Origin: Polaribacter sp.
Lineage (GTDB): Bacteria > Bacteroidota > Bacteroidia > Flavobacteriales > Flavobacteriaceae
Direction of reading: 5' to 3'
NCBI RefSeq assembly: GCF_024639685.1
Contig: NZ_JAHEHX010000021.1
Location: 62,001-126,000, forward strand
DNA: 64,000 bases
The notes under the pieces are model-generated. The model ran no database searches. It saw only the letters and a program-made list of their open reading frames with translations, and had not been told where the DNA came from. Position numbers and translations under genes: made by a program. Shown here one piece after another: positions 26,231 through 34,077 of the stretch; positions within the stretch are counted from its first letter, which is position 1; each line of letters starts with the position of its first letter.

Positions 26231-26689
26231 TTATTTTTTTACGCTAACTGCATCAGGCACTAAACCTGTATAATCTCCATTATTTATAATTACATCTCTT
26301 ACAATTGATGATGAAATGTAACTCTTACCTGAAGATGTTAGTAAGAATACAGTTTCTATTTCTGATAGTTTTCTGTTGGTATGTGCAATGGCTTTTTCGA
26401 ATTCAAAATCAGCAGGATTTCTTAATCCTCTTAAAATAAATTCAACATTTTGCTCCTTACAAAAATTAACAGTTAAACCTTGGTAAGTTAAAACCTTAAT
26501 TTTTGGTTCGTCTTTAAAAGCCTTTTCTATAAAACTTTTACGTTCTTCTAAGCTGAACATGTATTTTTTATCTGCATTAATACCAATGGCTATGATTAGC
26601 TCATCAAAAAGTTTTACTCCTCTTTCTATAATATCAAAATGACCTAATGTGATAGGATCAAAAGATCCTGGAAAAACTGCTTTTTTCAT
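26231..26689 (-). CDS. coaD: Phosphopantetheine adenylyltransferase
   Basis: CoaD makes dephospho-CoA from 4'-phosphopantetheine and ATP. The 152-residue protein shows the nucleotidyltransferase signature FPGSFDPITLGHFDII near residue 6, FILRGLRNPADFEFE, and SSGKSYISSSIVRD. It is 4 bases downstream of ddl and 3 bases upstream of the M14 gene. Confidence 0.96.
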   Translation of the reverse strand: MKKAVFPGSFDPITLGHFDIIERGVKLFDELIIAIGINADKKYMFSLEERKSFIEKAFKDEPKIKVLTYQGLTVNFCKEQNVEFILRGLRNPADFEFEKAIAHTNRKLSEIETVFLLTSSGKSYISSSIVRDVIINNGDYTGLVPDAVSVKK

Positions 26690-26693
26690 AATT

Positions 26694-27668
26694 TTAATTT
26701 AATGCCATTTGAATAGCGTTCTCAAAAAGTTGTGCTAAAGAAATACCTGCTTCTTGTGCTTGTTGAGGCAAAATACTTTCTTCAGTTAAACCTGGTACTG
26801 TATTAATTTCTAAGAAATGAGGCTCATCATTCACAAAAATATACTCTGCTCTTGTAAAACCAGACATATTTAAAGATTTATATACCTTCTTTGCAACCTC
26901 TTCTACTCTATTCTGTTGTTCTTTAGATATTCTTGCAGGCGTAATTTCTTGAGATTTACCTTCGTATTTTGCTTCATAATCAAAGAAATCATTTTCAGAG
27001 ACAATTTCCGTAATTGGCAGCACTTTTAAATTATTTTTGTATTGAATAACCCCAACTGAAACTTCTGTACCTTCTAAAAAAGATTCAATTAAAATAGCAG
27101 AATCTTCTTTATATGCTTTTAAAATACCCACAAAAATCTCCTTTTCTGTGTAAGCCTTAGAAATACCATAACTAGAACCTGCATTATTAGGTTTTATAAA
27201 ACATGGCAAACCAACTTTCTTAATAATAGCTTCTGTATTAATTAAATCACCTTCATTTAAATAGATAGATTTTGCAGTTTTAACACCATAATCTTTTACA
27301 ACACTTAATGTGTCTCTTTTATTAAAAGTTAAAGCCATTTGATAAAATGGTGCTGATGTATGAGGAATGTTCAGCAGTTCTAAATAGCTTAAAATCATTC
27401 CATTTTCTCCTGGATTACCATGAATTGCGTTAAAAACACAATCAAACTTTATATGCTTTTGATTTATAATACAAGAAAAATCATCTTTATTGATGTTGTA
27501 TTCTTTGCCATCAGCATCTAAAACAACCCATTTTTCTTTTAAAATATGAATTTTAAAGATATTGTATCTTTTATCATCTAAATTTTTAAAGACAATATTT
27601 CCACTTTTAATAGATATGGCAGATTCAGATGAATAACCTCCCATAATAACAGCAATATTTTTTTTCAT
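26694..27668 (-). CDS. ddl: D-alanine-D-alanine ligase
   Basis: Ddl joins two D-alanines for peptidoglycan precursors. The 324-residue ATP-grasp enzyme has GGYSSESAISIKSG at the N terminus, FNAIHGNPGENG, FIKPNNAGSSYGI, FLEGTEVSVGV and the Mg-binding FLEINTVPGLTEES. It is the first gene of a ddl-coaD-M14 operon and divergent from the PASTA gene. Confidence 0.95.
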   Translation of the reverse strand: MKKNIAVIMGGYSSESAISIKSGNIVFKNLDDKRYNIFKIHILKEKWVVLDADGKEYNINKDDFSCIINQKHIKFDCVFNAIHGNPGENGMILSYLELLNIPHTSAPFYQMALTFNKRDTLSVVKDYGVKTAKSIYLNEGDLINTEAIIKKVGLPCFIKPNNAGSSYGISKAYTEKEIFVGILKAYKEDSAILIESFLEGTEVSVGVIQYKNNLKVLPITEIVSENDFFDYEAKYEGKSQEITPARISKEQQNRVEEVAKKVYKSLNMSGFTRAEYIFVNDEPHFLEINTVPGLTEESILPQQAQEAGISLAQLFENAIQMALN

Positions 27669-27731
27669 TAAATTCTATTATTTAAACAAATTTATCAAAA
27701 TATAAATAGAAACTGCAAAGTTTAGATTTTA

Positions 27732-27739
27732 TATATTTG
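27732..27739 (+). promoter_or_regulatory. Putative -7 promoter box for the PASTA gene
   Basis: TATATTTG matches TAnnTTTG exactly and lies 22 bases before the ATG. Confidence 0.45.
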
Positions 27740-27761
27740 TATACCTATTTAAAATCGTATT

Positions 27762-28316
27762 ATGCAAATTTTTCAGTTTATTAAAAGTAAGTTGTTTTTT
27801 AAACAATTGGTTATTGCTTTAGTCGGTTTTATAGCTGTATTTTTAAGTTTAAAATTTTGGCTTACAACTACTACAAACCATAATCAAAAAATTCAAGTAC
27901 CTAACTTGGAAAAAATGACAATTGTCGAAGCAGAAAAAAAAATAAAAGAAATAAATTTAGATTATAAAGTTATTGATAGTGCAAGTTATAATCCATTATA
28001 TCCAAAAAAATCAGTTATAGAACAAACCCCTATTGGAGGAGACTTCGTTAAAGAAAATAGAAAGATATACTTAACATTAAACCCTTCTAAATACAGAGAT
28101 ATTTCAATTCCAGATTTAAATGGTCGTACAAAAAGACAAGCTATTTCAGAATTGAGAGCAATCGGCTTTATAGTAGGTACATCCTATACTTATGTAAAAG
28201 ATATAGGCAAAGACGTTGTAAGAGGATTAAGACACAATGATAAAATTGTAAATCCGAACGATAAATTACCTAAAAACTCAATTATAGAATTGGTTTTAGG
28301 AGATGGAAACAGATAG
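27762..28316 (+). CDS. PASTA domain membrane protein
   Basis: This 184-residue protein has one membrane segment (about residues 17-35) and two PASTA modules: IQVPNLEKMTIVEAEKKIKE... and ISIPDLNGRTKRQAISELRAIGF... PASTA domains bind peptidoglycan or beta-lactams in other families. It lies between ddl and an RluD-type gene. No kinase or transpeptidase domain is fused to it, so it is probably a periplasmic wall-binding accessory protein. Confidence 0.86.
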   Translation: MQIFQFIKSKLFFKQLVIALVGFIAVFLSLKFWLTTTTNHNQKIQVPNLEKMTIVEAEKKIKEINLDYKVIDSASYNPLYPKKSVIEQTPIGGDFVKENRKIYLTLNPSKYRDISIPDLNGRTKRQAISELRAIGFIVGTSYTYVKDIGKDVVRGLRHNDKIVNPNDKLPKNSIIELVLGDGNR

Positions 28317-28330
28317 AAATTAAAGAAGAT

Positions 28331-29368
28331 TTGGAAGAAAACCAAAATTTAGAGTCAGAAAACGACGATTTATATGAACATTATAAGTTTGTTGCTGCTG
28401 ATGGACAAGAGCCATTAAGAGTAGACAAATTTTTAATGAATTTTATAGAAAATGCAACTAGAAATAAAGTACAGCAAGCTGCAAAAGTAGGTAATGTTTT
28501 AGTAAACGAAGTTGCAGTAAAATCGAATCATAAAGTTAAACCAAAAGATGTAGTTCGTGTTGTTTTAGCTTATCCACCTGCAGAAAATTTATTGGTTGCA
28601 GAAGATATTCCTTTAGATATTATTCATGAAGATGATGCTGTTATTGTTTTAAATAAACCAGCAGGAATAGTTGTGCATCCAGGTCATGGAAATTATTCTG
28701 GAACTTTAGTGAATGGTTTAATTTATCATATAGAAAATTTACCAACCAATTCTAATGAAAGACCAGGTTTAGTTCATAGAATTGATAAAGATACGAGTGG
28801 TTTATTAGTAGTTGCAAAAACAGAATTTGCAATGGCTCATTTATCGAAACAGTTTTTTGATAGAACCACAGAACGTTTATACTATGCCTTAGTTTGGGGA
28901 AATATAGAAGAAGATGAAGGTAGAATTGAAGGTAATATTGGTAGAAGTTTAAAAAACCGATTGCAGATGGCTGTTTTTCCTGATGGTGATTTTGGAAAGC
29001 ATGCAGTTACTCATTTTAAAGTTTTAGAGCGCTTAACTTATGTAACTTTAGTGCAGTGTAAATTAGAAACTGGTAGAACACATCAAATTAGAGCACATTT
29101 TAAACATATAGGACATACATTATTTAATGATGAAAGATATGGAGGAAATGAAATCTTAAAAGGAACTACTTTTACCAAATACAAACAGTTTGTTCAGAAT
29201 TGTTTTAAAGTTTTACCAAGACAAGCTTTACATGCCAAAACTTTAGGTTTTACACACCCAACAACAGGAGAATTCTTACGTTTTAATTCAGAAATACCTG
29301 ATGACATTAAAGAATGTTTAGAAAAATGGAGAACCTACAGTGAGCATTCTAAAGAAGAAATTGAGTAA
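28331..29368 (+). CDS. RluA/RluD family 23S rRNA pseudouridine synthase
   Basis: This 345-residue enzyme converts uridines to pseudouridine in 23S rRNA. It has an S4 domain (PLRVDKFLMNFIENATRNKVQQAAKVGNVLVN), catalytic RIDKDTSGLLV with Asp, and ETGRTHQIRAHF. The only start that fits the open frame is TTG at 28331. An ATG at 28303, overlapping the PASTA gene end, would give METD... but is out of frame by one base, so either TTG is real or a +1 lesion exists. Confidence 0.9.
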   Translation: MEENQNLESENDDLYEHYKFVAADGQEPLRVDKFLMNFIENATRNKVQQAAKVGNVLVNEVAVKSNHKVKPKDVVRVVLAYPPAENLLVAEDIPLDIIHEDDAVIVLNKPAGIVVHPGHGNYSGTLVNGLIYHIENLPTNSNERPGLVHRIDKDTSGLLVVAKTEFAMAHLSKQFFDRTTERLYYALVWGNIEEDEGRIEGNIGRSLKNRLQMAVFPDGDFGKHAVTHFKVLERLTYVTLVQCKLETGRTHQIRAHFKHIGHTLFNDERYGGNEILKGTTFTKYKQFVQNCFKVLPRQALHAKTLGFTHPTTGEFLRFNSEIPDDIKECLEKWRTYSEHSKEEIE

Positions 29369-29390
29369 TAAAAACTCACAAAAAATAAAA

Positions 29391-29415
29391 AACCCATTCT
29401 ACTTTAGAATGGGTT
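29391..29415. terminator. Bidirectional terminator
   Basis: A 10-bp perfect stem (AACCCATTCT / AGAATGGGTT) with loop ACTTT is flanked by A and T runs. It lies between the RluD-type gene and the convergent ars-type operon. Confidence 0.87.
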
Positions 29416-29433
29416 TTTATTTAAATCTTTGTT

Positions 29434-29901
29434 TTAACAACATCCAGAACCTGGAGCACAAGTGTTGTTTTGTATATCTGATATTTTAATTCTAGGTTTT
29501 TCTGCAGGAATTCCACAAGCATCTAAAGCTAAACATGCCGTTAATTTAGAAGTCAGCAAGAAGTTTTTACTATCAAAATCTAAATTATATTTTCCAATAG
29601 TGTCTTTACCTTGATATTCTACTTCAATTTCTAAATCGTCAAATTCAAAAATCTTTTCAGATAGCTGTATTATGTTTAATAGTTTTTCTGGATGTAACCT
29701 ATGGTCATAATCTTGCTGTTCCCATAATTGAAAGTTAATTACAGATTCGCTTCTTACTTTACCTCCACAATCTATAAAATCTTTTTTTACCCTACCAACT
29801 TCTGTAACATGAAAGTGAGGAGCTACTAATTCTCAATTTGGCAATTGAAAACCAATGGATTTTAATTCTTTTAAATGTGTTTTGATTTCTGACAATTTCA
29901 T
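29434..29901 (-). pseudogene. DUF6428-like gene interrupted by one in-frame TGA
   Basis: The minus frame encodes 155 residues: MKLSEIKTHLKELKSIGFQLPN, then TGA as codon 23 (29833-29835), then ELVAPHFHVTEVGRVKKDF to the end CAPGSGCC. Apart from that codon the frame is open from ATG to TAA and reads like a Bacteroidota family found beside arsR genes (DUF6428, from memory). Homologues as I recall have Gly here, so TGA may come from GGA by one G-to-T change. The C terminus has a vicinal Cys pair, as in the ArsR protein. It is third in the ars-type operon, 11 bases after the phosphatase. Confidence 0.75.
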
Positions 29902-29912
29902 GAGTATAAGAT

Positions 29913-30518
29913 TTAAATTTTAGCAAAAATGTATTTCATTTCAGTCGCAATTTGCAAACTTCGTTCTTCGTATTTTTCATTTTGCTGATCAGTATTGTCA
30001 AACAATTTAGGATCATCGTAAGTAATAGGAATTCTCTTTTCTGCTCCTGCAATAAACGGGCAATTTCCATCAGCGTGAGAACAAGTCATAATTGCAGCAA
30101 AATCAGATTTTGGATTAAAATCATCACTGTATTTCTTAGAAAAAGCAATTATAGGATGTGAATTCTCATCAAACTTAATAGCATAAACTGGGTTGTTAGT
30201 TTCAGATAATTTTTGAATTTCAAATCCTTGATTTGCTAAAGTTTCTCCAACTTTAGGAAACATGGCTGTTGTTTCTGTTCCACCTGAATAAGTAACTACA
30301 TTTTTTACATCAAAAAAAGTTGCCATAGTTTGTGCCCAAATTTGACCTAAATGACTTCTTCTTGAATTATGTGTACAGATAAAATTAATCATAATTGGAC
30401 TGTTCTCAGATTTTTTTTGAGCTACAAAATCGATTAATGGTTCTAACACCTTTTTTCTTTCAGCTGATATTTCGTCAATATTAAGGTTTTTAATTAATTC
30501 TTCTATTTTAGCATTCAT
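29913..30518 (-). CDS. Low-molecular-weight phosphatase/arsenate-reductase-like protein
   Basis: This 201-residue protein has a helical N-terminal extension, then the LMW-phosphatase loop CTHNSRR (Cys48-Arg54, CX5R) followed by SHLGQIWAQTM. Further on are MTCSHADGNCPF, which could supply redox Cys residues, and the general-acid region ITYDDPKLFDNT. In an arsR operon it is probably an arsenate reductase or related protein-tyrosine-phosphatase-like enzyme, but phosphatase activity is possible. Confidence 0.82.
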   Translation of the reverse strand: MNAKIEELIKNLNIDEISAERKKVLEPLIDFVAQKKSENSPIMINFICTHNSRRSHLGQIWAQTMATFFDVKNVVTYSGGTETTAMFPKVGETLANQGFEIQKLSETNNPVYAIKFDENSHPIIAFSKKYSDDFNPKSDFAAIMTCSHADGNCPFIAGAEKRIPITYDDPKLFDNTDQQNEKYEERSLQIATEMKYIFAKI

Positions 30519-30542
30519 TTTATTCTACTTTTTTGTGATGGA

Positions 30543-30869
30543 TTAGCAACAGCTTCCATTAGATTTTTTATTTAAAAATTTACCTAACAAGTTATTTACC
30601 TCAGCCCAGTTTTTTTCATCAATACAATAACAAACACTTGTACCTTCTGTGGTCCCTTTGATTAAACCTATTTTTTTTAACTCTTTTAAATGTTGTGAGA
30701 TTGTTGATTGGGCTAACCCAATATCGTTAACCAAATCTCCACAAACACACTCCTCTAATTTTATTAAGTGTTCTAAAATAGCAACACGAGCAGGATGCCC
30801 AATAACTTTTGCGATTAAAGCAATTTTATTTTGTTCTTCTGTAAATATTTCTGATTTTGTTAAACCCAC
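30543..30869 (-). CDS. arsR: ArsR/SmtB family transcriptional repressor
   Basis: This 108-residue winged-helix metalloregulator has EECVCGDLV, with Cys41 and Cys43, the arsenic(III)/antimony(III)-type site. AQSTISQHLKELKKIGLI is the DNA-recognition helix. The C terminus ends SCC. It is first in a minus-strand operon with the phosphatase and the broken DUF6428-like gene. No Acr3 or ArsB efflux gene is in the window. Confidence 0.9.
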   Translation of the reverse strand: MGLTKSEIFTEEQNKIALIAKVIGHPARVAILEHLIKLEECVCGDLVNDIGLAQSTISQHLKELKKIGLIKGTTEGTSVCYCIDEKNWAEVNNLLGKFLNKKSNGSCC

Positions 30870-30921
30870 GTTAATTTATTTATTGCAATATTACGATTAA
30901 GTAATTAAATAAAAAAGAATT

Positions 30922-31830
30922 CTATTTATTATTTAAATCAAACATATATCCAACAGAAAGATTAAAGAAACCTGTTGTAAATAAATCAGTTTCATTAGAT
31001 AATGCCTTAGGTAAATTTAAATTGTAGCCCAATTCAAAATCCCAAGAGTTGGTTGTATATGAAATTGGAAAAGTGATTTGAGTATTTAATAAATCGAAAA
31101 CATTTTGAGTTGTAGTTATAATTCTTGGTCCTCTAGGACTTCTAACAATGTTTTGAAATGTGATGCTTTGATTAGCGATTATGAAACTAATATTGGGTCT
31201 AAAACGAACCGCAAAATTGATGGCTCTTTTTAGTGTAAAGTTCGCAAAACTATTAGATACAATTTGGTAAGATTTATCTGTGCCAAATAAATAAGAACCT
31301 GCAATTGTAGTTCCTAATGTTCGTTTTTTATTTCTGACTCCCAAACTAACATCTAAAGAATTTGTAAAAACATCATAACCATCAGCATAAAAGAAATGTG
31401 TATAACCTAAATTATAGATGATTTTTTTTTGTTTTCCTAATGTATTAAAGTAACCCAGAGATACACTTGTAAAATCCCAACTTGGGTCAAAATTTTGATA
31501 ATAAATTCCAGAAACACTAGCATTAAAACCTGAAGAATGATAATATGAAACTTGTGGAATTATATTAAATTGATCTGTACCAGAATCTCGTCCAGAAAAA
31601 TAAGTATTGCTATTGTAAGAAACAGAGGTATATAAAAAATTGTAAGTAAAATCACTTTCCAATAATTCATCTAAAAACTGTTGGTCGTCGAAAAAAAGTT
31701 CATCTATTAAACTATCTATATCATCTAAACTATCTTCTTGTGCATAAGCACAAAAAGAGGTTGCCACTGAAAACAGTAGCAACCCAAAAACTTTTAGTGT
31801 TTTTTTTAGTCCTTGATATAAATCAATCAT
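30922..31830 (-). CDS. Predicted outer-membrane beta-barrel protein, last gene of the ECF cassette
   Basis: This 302-residue protein has a signal peptide (about residues 14-30, ending CAYAQ) and an acidic linker (EDSLDDIDSLIDELFFDDQQF). After that come about ten to twelve alternating amphipathic strands with aromatic ends, finishing GYMFDLNNK. This pattern suggests a barrel in the outer membrane. I recognise no named family. It starts 13 bases after the Spy-like gene and probably belongs to the same transcript. Confidence 0.68.
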   Translation of the reverse strand: MIDLYQGLKKTLKVFGLLLFSVATSFCAYAQEDSLDDIDSLIDELFFDDQQFLDELLESDFTYNFLYTSVSYNSNTYFSGRDSGTDQFNIIPQVSYYHSSGFNASVSGIYYQNFDPSWDFTSVSLGYFNTLGKQKKIIYNLGYTHFFYADGYDVFTNSLDVSLGVRNKKRTLGTTIAGSYLFGTDKSYQIVSNSFANFTLKRAINFAVRFRPNISFIIANQSITFQNIVRSPRGPRIITTTQNVFDLLNTQITFPISYTTNSWDFELGYNLNLPKALSNETDLFTTGFFNLSVGYMFDLNNK

Positions 31831-31843
31831 AAATATTTAAAAA

Positions 31844-32320
31844 CTAATTTCTCCTATTTCGTTTTTTCTTTCCTCCATTTGCATTATTTACTCTTGGACC
31901 ATCATTTAATTCTCCTCTGTCTTTAGAGTTTCTAATTTTATCAATTCGTTGTTTCAACATTTTTCTTTGCTCACCAGTTAAAGTTTTTCTAAAATTTTCT
32001 CTGGTTTTGCGTAAACGAACTTGTTGGTTTTGAACCATACTTTTTTGATCTCTAGAGAAAGTGGCTAACAACTGTTTTCTTATTTCAGTTTTAGAGATGC
32101 TTTTATCTCTTAAAATAGTTAACTGTTCTTTAGTTAGTGATGCTTTAAAAGCTTCACGATTTGCTTTCATTACTTCTCTCTCTTTCTGTAACAAATCGAT
32201 TTGCTTTTTTGTCAACTCTTTTTTAATCAAATTATAATTAGAATCTTGAGCAAAAACTGTTTTATGAAAAAGCATCAAACCAATAAAGCTAACTGTTAAT
32301 ATGATGTTTTTTAATTTCAT
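31844..32320 (-). CDS. Periplasmic LTxxQ (Spy/CpxP-like) protein
   Basis: This 158-residue secreted protein has a signal peptide (ending KTVFAQ, about residue 25) and is otherwise highly helical and charged. Three LTxxQ-type motifs occur (LTKKQ, LTKEQ, LTGEQ), plus a related FSRDQ. This is the hallmark of Spy/CpxP periplasmic chaperones and sensors. The C terminus is Arg/Lys/Asn-rich (GGKKKRNRRN). In a sigma-factor operon it may sense envelope stress or metal. Gap to the next gene is 13 bases. Confidence 0.76.
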   Translation of the reverse strand: MKLKNIILTVSFIGLMLFHKTVFAQDSNYNLIKKELTKKQIDLLQKEREVMKANREAFKASLTKEQLTILRDKSISKTEIRKQLLATFSRDQKSMVQNQQVRLRKTRENFRKTLTGEQRKMLKQRIDKIRNSKDRGELNDGPRVNNANGGKKKRNRRN

Positions 32321-32393
32321 TTTTTAATATTTTATATCATTTCTATTAAAGAAATAGTATTGCTCTTTAAAATCTAAAGTACAAATTTACAAA

Positions 32394-33269
32394 TTAATTA
32401 GAACAACTTTCTTTTGCTGCTTCGTATTCAGTTTGATCATTAATAGTAGCTGTAGTTTTATCCTTGTATTGAATATCTACAGGGAAATTTAAAGCTGGTT
32501 TTACAGTAGCATCTGGATTTTGTTTTCTCCATCTTCTTAGCTTTTTAAAATCACCTCTTTTAGCAACTTCAATTACGCTTCCATCTTCCATTGTAAAGCT
32601 TACAGGCAATACTAATTTAAAACATTTTCTTTTGTCTTTTCCTCTTTTACAAGAATTTTTAACTGCATTTAATTCATCAACATCAATTAAAGTTTGGGTA
32701 GAACCATCTTCTTTTAATGTAACATCAACAGGAAAAACTAATTCTGGTCTTTCTGTAACATCTGGATTTTCTTCATACCAAGTTTTAATTAAAGCCCAAT
32801 CTTCTTTACTGTTTAACGTAATTGAAGAATCATCAGCCATTATAAAATCGATAGGAAAAACAAACTCAAAACACTTGTTTCTTCTTCTTGTTCTTTTTTC
32901 GCTAGTGTCATTTAACTGTCTTCCTTGTGTTGAGAAAAAGACATCACTATCAATCTCTTCTTTAGAGGCATCATCAGTTCCAATGGATACTTTAAACCCT
33001 AATCCTGCTGCTAATTCTACTTTTTGAATGTAACTATCTGCCAATTCTCCATTAAATGTTGATGAAGTTGCTGATGGTAAACGAGTAGATTTTACAGTAG
33101 TTTTAGATGCACTTTCAATTTTTTCTATTAAAGTAGTATCATCAGTAACTTCTACACCTTCAGAATCTGAACAAGATGTAAATAATAAAGCTGATAAAAT
33201 AAATGCACTAATTGTAAAAAATAAAATACTTGATTTTAAAACGTTGTCTTTGGAAATTGTAGTTTTCAT
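32394..33269 (-). CDS. Lipoprotein with four FPVD-type half-repeats
   Basis: This 291-residue predicted lipoprotein has lipobox LFTSC (Cys about residue 33). After a low-complexity linker, the C-terminal half is a tandem duplication of about 80 residues. Unit 1 begins KCFEFVFPIDFIMADDSS and unit 2 KCFKLVLPVSFTMEDGSV. Each contains a second half, ELVFPVDVTLKEDGST and ALNFPVDIQYKDKTTA, so the pattern 'hydrophobic-FPVD-x4-DGS' occurs four times. I do not recognise a characterised function. A secreted ligand or sensor role is inferred from its place in the sigma cassette. Confidence 0.7.
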   Translation of the reverse strand: MKTTISKDNVLKSSILFFTISAFILSALLFTSCSDSEGVEVTDDTTLIEKIESASKTTVKSTRLPSATSSTFNGELADSYIQKVELAAGLGFKVSIGTDDASKEEIDSDVFFSTQGRQLNDTSEKRTRRRNKCFEFVFPIDFIMADDSSITLNSKEDWALIKTWYEENPDVTERPELVFPVDVTLKEDGSTQTLIDVDELNAVKNSCKRGKDKRKCFKLVLPVSFTMEDGSVIEVAKRGDFKKLRRWRKQNPDATVKPALNFPVDIQYKDKTTATINDQTEYEAAKESCSN

Positions 33270-33352
33270 AATATGTAAATTTTAATTAATAAATTGTTTC
33301 TATTTACTTAGAACCAACATTTTTAAAATAGTTTGAAAATTTTTTGTTTTTT

Positions 33353-34036
33353 TTATAAAATAATAGTCTCAAGAAGCTTATCATCCATATAATCATCTAA
33401 TAATGAATCTTCTACCATTAATGAATTTATAATTAAATTATCTAATTTTTGCTCAGAAAGCTCTGCTTTTACCACAACTTCATCAAATAAAGTAGCATCA
33501 GCAAATGCATCTAAATCTTTATCATCTATTAATAAAGACTCTATTAAAACATCATCTTCGAAAGCTAATGACTCTATATATGTTGCATCAAAATCATCTT
33601 GATTATTTGAATTCTGTAACCAAACTGTAAGACTCAATATAAAAACTAAAGATGCAGCTGCTATATACCTAAATTGAGAACGCATATAAAACACCAATTG
33701 TTTTTTTGGCTGCTTTACTTCTAATGCAACTTCTTGTTTTACTTCTTCTTTAATTTTATCTAAAATAGAAAGTTTAGATTTTTCAAAATATCCTTCAGGA
33801 ACAGTAGTTCCTAGATATTCTTTATGATGTTGATTGATATCAGAAAAATCTTCTTTTAAAAATTTAGTTGGATTACTTTCAGATTTTATTTTATCTAAAA
33901 TAGAAAGTTTAGATGTAGAAAAATAACCTTCAGGAATAGCTGTTCCTAAAGACTCCTTATGATGCTTAGAAATATCACCTTGTAAACCTTCTTTAAGAAA
34001 GTTCTTTTTGTTGTTATTTTCTGTTGATTTTTCCAT
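33353..34036 (-). CDS. Anti-sigma-like membrane protein with duplicated N terminus
   Basis: The 227-residue protein follows the sigma gene by 41 bases. It has one membrane segment (RYIAAASLVFILSLTVWL, about residue 128) and an acidic periplasmic tail. The N-terminal cytoplasmic part contains a repeat of about 45 residues: 'HHKESLGTAIPEGYF..SKLSILDKIK' then 'HHKEYLGTTVPEGYF..SKLSILDKIK'. PEGYF-type motifs are typical of Bacteroidota anti-sigma proteins. The repeat is also visible in the DNA (about 135 bp period, near 33759 and 33894). It is inferred to hold the sigma factor at the membrane. Confidence 0.74.
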   Translation of the reverse strand: MEKSTENNNKKNFLKEGLQGDISKHHKESLGTAIPEGYFSTSKLSILDKIKSESNPTKFLKEDFSDINQHHKEYLGTTVPEGYFEKSKLSILDKIKEEVKQEVALEVKQPKKQLVFYMRSQFRYIAAASLVFILSLTVWLQNSNNQDDFDATYIESLAFEDDVLIESLLIDDKDLDAFADATLFDEVVVKAELSEQKLDNLIINSLMVEDSLLDDYMDDKLLETIIL

Positions 34037-34077
34037 AATATAATAGTTAGACCCAACTAATTTGAAATAGTTTGGAT

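Noticed and set aside
29833..29835. Selenocysteine at the TGA of the DUF6428-like gene
   Set aside because: No SECIS-like hairpin is visible just downstream, no sel genes are seen in the window, and homologues as I recall have an ordinary residue there. A mutation or sequencing error is simpler.
29369..29912. Empty intergenic region of more than 500 bases
   Set aside because: It is occupied by a terminator (29391-29415) and the broken DUF6428-like gene (29434-29901), so it is not truly gene-free.
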